The translations under genes were made by a program, and so were the position numbers. From NCBI RefSeq assembly GCF_024808665.1, contig NZ_JANUBZ010000007.1:124001-188000 (forward strand): 64,000 nucleotides of DNA, read 5' to 3'. The DNA comes from Mucilaginibacter empetricola (GTDB taxonomy: Bacteria; Bacteroidota; Bacteroidia; Sphingobacteriales; Sphingobacteriaceae). Shown in pieces: positions 61,610 to 64,000 of this stretch; position 1 is the stretch's first letter, and each line of letters starts with the position of its first letter. The notes beneath the pieces are model-generated. The model searched no databases, was not told where the DNA came from, and saw only the letters and a program-made list of their open reading frames with translations.

Positions 61610-63487
61610 ATGTTAAAATCACTTTATATTTCTGCATTACTGTGCCTGTTTCTGGCGCAGGTAAGCGCACAAAGTTTGTACATCCCACGTGATGTTAAGA
61701 AAGCTTATAAAAATCAAATCCGTTCGGCCGAAGGCAAGCCCGGCAAAAATTATTGGGAAAACCATGGCCACTATAATATTGCCATAACTGTTGCGCCACC
61801 CAGCCGCACCGTTAATGGTACGGAACAAATTACTTATTTTAATAATAGCCCTGATACGCTTAAAACACTCAACATAAAGCTGATTATGAACATTCACCGG
61901 GCTGGCGCAACCCGGTTTGGCAGTACCACGCCTGATTATATTACACCCGGCATGCAGATAGATTACATCACAGCAAACGGAGAAAGAAAAGAATGGGACA
62001 ATGCTGCCGCCAGGGCCACCAACCACGATCTGCCTTTAACGACACCCGTTTTGCCGCACGACTCGGTAAAACTGAATATCGCCTGGCATTACGAGCTGGC
62101 TACAGGTGCAGGTCGCGAAGGAGTGATTGATTCCAGCACTTTTTATATCGGCTATTTTTATCCCCGCGTTGCCGTTTATGACGACTATAACGGGTGGGAC
62201 AAGCTGGAGTTTAATGACCGCCAGGAGTTTTATAACGATTTTAACGATTATACACTCAGCGTTACCGTACCCAAAAACTATCTGGTTTGGGCAACAGGGA
62301 CTCTGCAAAATCCTCAGGCTGTTTTACAGCCTGAATACATTGATCGCCTCAACAAATCAATGAGCAGCGATTCGGTTATCCATATTGTAACCCCTGCCGA
62401 TTGGGCAAAAAATAATATCACCGTTCAAAACGCCACCAATACCTGGGTATGGAAAGCGAACAATATCAGCGATGTATGTTTAGGCATTAGCAATCATTAT
62501 AATTGGGATGCTTCGAGCGTTGTGGTTGATGACGCTGCACATCGCCGGGCCAGTATGCAAGCTGCTTATAATGATAATGCCGCTGATTTTCACCAGGCGG
62601 TTAAGTTCGGCACCTTCGCATTAAACTGGTTTTCGCACAGCTGGCCGGGTGTACCCTACCCATTCCCTAAAATGACCGCCTTCCAGGGTTTTGCCGATAT
62701 GGAGTTCCCTATGATGGTAAATGACTCGCATGATCCGGATATTGCCGATGCAGAATTGTTGCAGGATCATGAAATGGCACATACCTATTTCCCTTTCTAC
62801 ATGGGTATTAACGAAACCAGGTATGGTTATATGGACGAAGGCTGGGCAACAACGTTTGAATATTTTATTAACCAGCAGGAAGTAGGCAAACAACAAGCCG
62901 AAGAAAATTACAAAAGATTCCGGGTGGCTGGCTGGATTAATGATCCTTCTGAAAGTGAGGATCTGCCCATCATCACCCCAACAAGCGAGCTGAAAGGTGG
63001 ATATGCACATAACGCCTACGGCAAAGCATCATTAAGTTACCTGGCTTTAAAAGATATGCTGGGTGACGATCTGTTTAAAAAAGCACTGCACACCTATATG
63101 GATAATTGGAACGGCAAGCATCCTATTCCATGGGATTATTTTAACTCGATGAGCAGCGGAGCAGGCAAAAACCTGAACTGGTTTTTTTATAACTGGTTTT
63201 TCACCAATAACTACATCGATCTGGCCGTTAAAAACGTGAGCAAAATTGGCGAGGGTTATAAAATTACTGTTGATAATATTGGTGGCTTTGCTGTTCCGTT
63301 TGATATAAAATTGACTTATAGCGATGGCTCTACGGGCATCATCCATCAAACGCCAGCTGTTTGGGAGGCCAACCAGAAACAAGCGATTATCAACCTAAAA
63401 AACAACAAAACCATTAAATCAATAGTGATTGATGGCGGCATTTTTATGGATGCTGATGTAAGCAACAATAGCTGGACTATTAAATAA
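61610..63487 (+). CDS. M1 family metallopeptidase
   Basis: 625 residues from the ATG at 61610, which starts a signal peptide (MLKSLYISALLCLFLAQVSA); the longer frame to 61544 does not. N-terminal beta domain about 40-300, gluzincin catalytic domain with HEMAH (387-391) and the third zinc ligand Glu410 in YMDEGW, exactly 18 residues between. The GAMEN exopeptidase motif is replaced by FADMEFPM. Secreted aminopeptidase-like enzyme in the periplasm or outside. Confidence 0.92.
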   Translation: MLKSLYISALLCLFLAQVSAQSLYIPRDVKKAYKNQIRSAEGKPGKNYWENHGHYNIAITVAPPSRTVNGTEQITYFNNSPDTLKTLNIKLIMNIHRAGATRFGSTTPDYITPGMQIDYITANGERKEWDNAAARATNHDLPLTTPVLPHDSVKLNIAWHYELATGAGREGVIDSSTFYIGYFYPRVAVYDDYNGWDKLEFNDRQEFYNDFNDYTLSVTVPKNYLVWATGTLQNPQAVLQPEYIDRLNKSMSSDSVIHIVTPADWAKNNITVQNATNTWVWKANNISDVCLGISNHYNWDASSVVVDDAAHRRASMQAAYNDNAADFHQAVKFGTFALNWFSHSWPGVPYPFPKMTAFQGFADMEFPMMVNDSHDPDIADAELLQDHEMAHTYFPFYMGINETRYGYMDEGWATTFEYFINQQEVGKQQAEENYKRFRVAGWINDPSESEDLPIITPTSELKGGYAHNAYGKASLSYLALKDMLGDDLFKKALHTYMDNWNGKHPIPWDYFNSMSSGAGKNLNWFFYNWFFTNNYIDLAVKNVSKIGEGYKITVDNIGGFAVPFDIKLTYSDGSTGIIHQTPAVWEANQKQAIINLKNNKTIKSIVIDGGIFMDADVSNNSWTIK

Positions 63488-63501
63488 TTGAGGTCCGTTT
63501 A

Positions 63502-63589
63502 AACTTGCGAGGTTTAATTCGGTGTTGTTTGTTTTTAATGGTCTCATTGAGGGCTACGCCGTTTCCAAACTTTGCAAGTTTTTTTAAGA
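63502..63589 (+). terminator. Inverted repeat after the M1 peptidase gene
   Basis: AAACTTGCGAGGTTT and AAACTTTGCAAGTTT, about 60 bases apart, the second followed by TTTTTAAG. A diverged relative of the 33-base palindromes elsewhere; may end transcription. Confidence 0.5.
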
Positions 63590-63668
63590 GAAAGCTATAC
63601 TTTAAACCAAAGCCCATGATAGCCTATACTAATGAGATATAAAGCAATTAAAATTCTTAAATTTGCAT

Positions 63669-63866
63669 ATGGAAACATTAATCATGCACCCAAAAAGTAA
63701 AGAGCAGCTTTTAGCACTGAAGGCTATTGCGAAGGCATGGAAAATAAGTGTTGAAATAAGCCCGTACGATCCGGATTTTGTAGCGATGATAAAAAAGGCT
63801 GAAAAAACGGGTAACTATAAAGAAATTGATCCAAATGATGTATGGGGCAGTTTAAACTTAAAATAG
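63669..63866 (+). CDS. Antitoxin of a second YoeB-type module
   Basis: 65 residues from ATG 63669: METLIMHPKSKEQLLALKAI, then AWKISVEISPYDPDFVAMI and the ending EIDPNDVWGSLNLK. Clearly related to the antitoxin at 14450-14662 in layout (xxLxIHPKxxxQxxALKAI start, acidic DxW end). Overlaps the toxin start by 25 bases. Confidence 0.85.
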   Translation: METLIMHPKSKEQLLALKAIAKAWKISVEISPYDPDFVAMIKKAEKTGNYKEIDPNDVWGSLNLK

Positions 63867-64000
63867 AAGCCTTAGCCGAATTACATCTAAGAAAGCATTT
63901 TAAATCGGGCGATAAAGGAAGTATTAAAAAAATCGAAAAAATACTGCTTGAACTATCTGAAACTCCATATGCCGGAATCGGAAATCCCGAACCTTTGAAA
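63842..64000 (+). CDS. Txe/YoeB family toxin, cut by window end
   Basis: Open frame from ATG 63842 to the last base: starts MGQFKLKIEALAELHLRKH, then DKGSIKKIEKILLELSETPY and AGIGNPEPLK, which lines up with TPYEGLGKPEPLK of the toxin at 14202-14459. The catalytic C-terminal half lies outside the window. The frame is too short for a simple length cut-off, but the family match is clear. Confidence 0.85.
   Translation, partial: MGQFKLKIEALAELHLRKHFKSGDKGSIKKIEKILLELSETPYAGIGNPEPLK

Noticed and set aside
63658..63665. TAAATTTG as promoter of the second TA module
   Set aside because: Only three bases before the start codon and no TTG at the expected distance; would require a leaderless transcript.

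Overview
The window looks like a chromosomal segment of a Bacteroidetes bacterium of the Sphingobacteriaceae type (Mucilaginibacter/Pedobacter-like). Pointers are promoters of the TTG-N(19-20)-TAnnTTTG class, TonB-dependent receptor and type IX secretion (gliding-type C-terminal domain) proteins, a DUF4295 gene after rpmB-rpmG, a parA-parB-DUF5683-dapB-lepB cluster, FISUMP domains and a bacillithiol enzyme (BshC). Genus is inference; no rRNA is present.

Layout. (1) 1-6.8 kb is accessory and AT-rich: a 5'-truncated tyrosine recombinase, a pentapeptide-repeat K+ channel-like protein, a SWIM mini-protein, a lipoprotein with two FISUMP domains, an XRE regulator, a HUH replication initiator with a small overlapping gene, and a hypothetical protein, ending at a tRNA-Ala(GGC) gene whose 3' end faces the region. 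It reads as one end of an integrative, replication-capable element. (2) 6.9-31 kb is mostly core: MFS exporter, lpxB/surE, Uma2, acyltransferase, CsbD, a YoeB-type toxin-antitoxin (TA) pair, acs, a TacA/TacT-type TA pair, rpmB-rpmG-DUF4295, ftsY, rimO, bshC, an alpha/beta hydrolase, an Ldh2-type dehydrogenase, lepB-dapB-DUF5683-parB-parA, a flavin reductase and a VIT/CCC1 transporter. (3) 31-45.5 kb is envelope and signalling: a tandem pair of paralogous beta-barrel proteins, a T9SS-type surface protein, a TonB receptor, a GH20 hexosaminidase, a four-gene sensor operon (small Cys-tailed protein, 7TM protein, histidine kinase, LuxR-type regulator) and an ABC exporter. (4) 46-56 kb is the translation cluster rplM-rpsI-rpsB-tsf, then nagA and pyrH, with frr separated from pyrH by about 4 kb of accessory genes (zeta-toxin-like kinase with candidate antitoxin, DinD, HNH nuclease, a small hypothetical, lipocalin). 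(5) 56-64 kb has a small membrane protein, a 1204-residue plug/macroglobulin-like surface protein, a methyltransferase, an M1 peptidase and a second YoeB-type TA pair cut by the window end.

Intergenic regions carry many short dispersed elements: a MITE-like family present as a 453 bp copy and an internally deleted copy, a separate inverted-repeat element flanked by a 10 bp direct repeat (likely target-site duplication), several GC-rich inverted-repeat units and a 33 bp palindrome in two copies. The most system-like unexplained features are the HUH-Rep/integrase element at the left end, the four-gene sensor operon at 41-43.6 kb, and the zeta-like/DinD/HNH insertion between frr and pyrH. None can be called novel without database searches.
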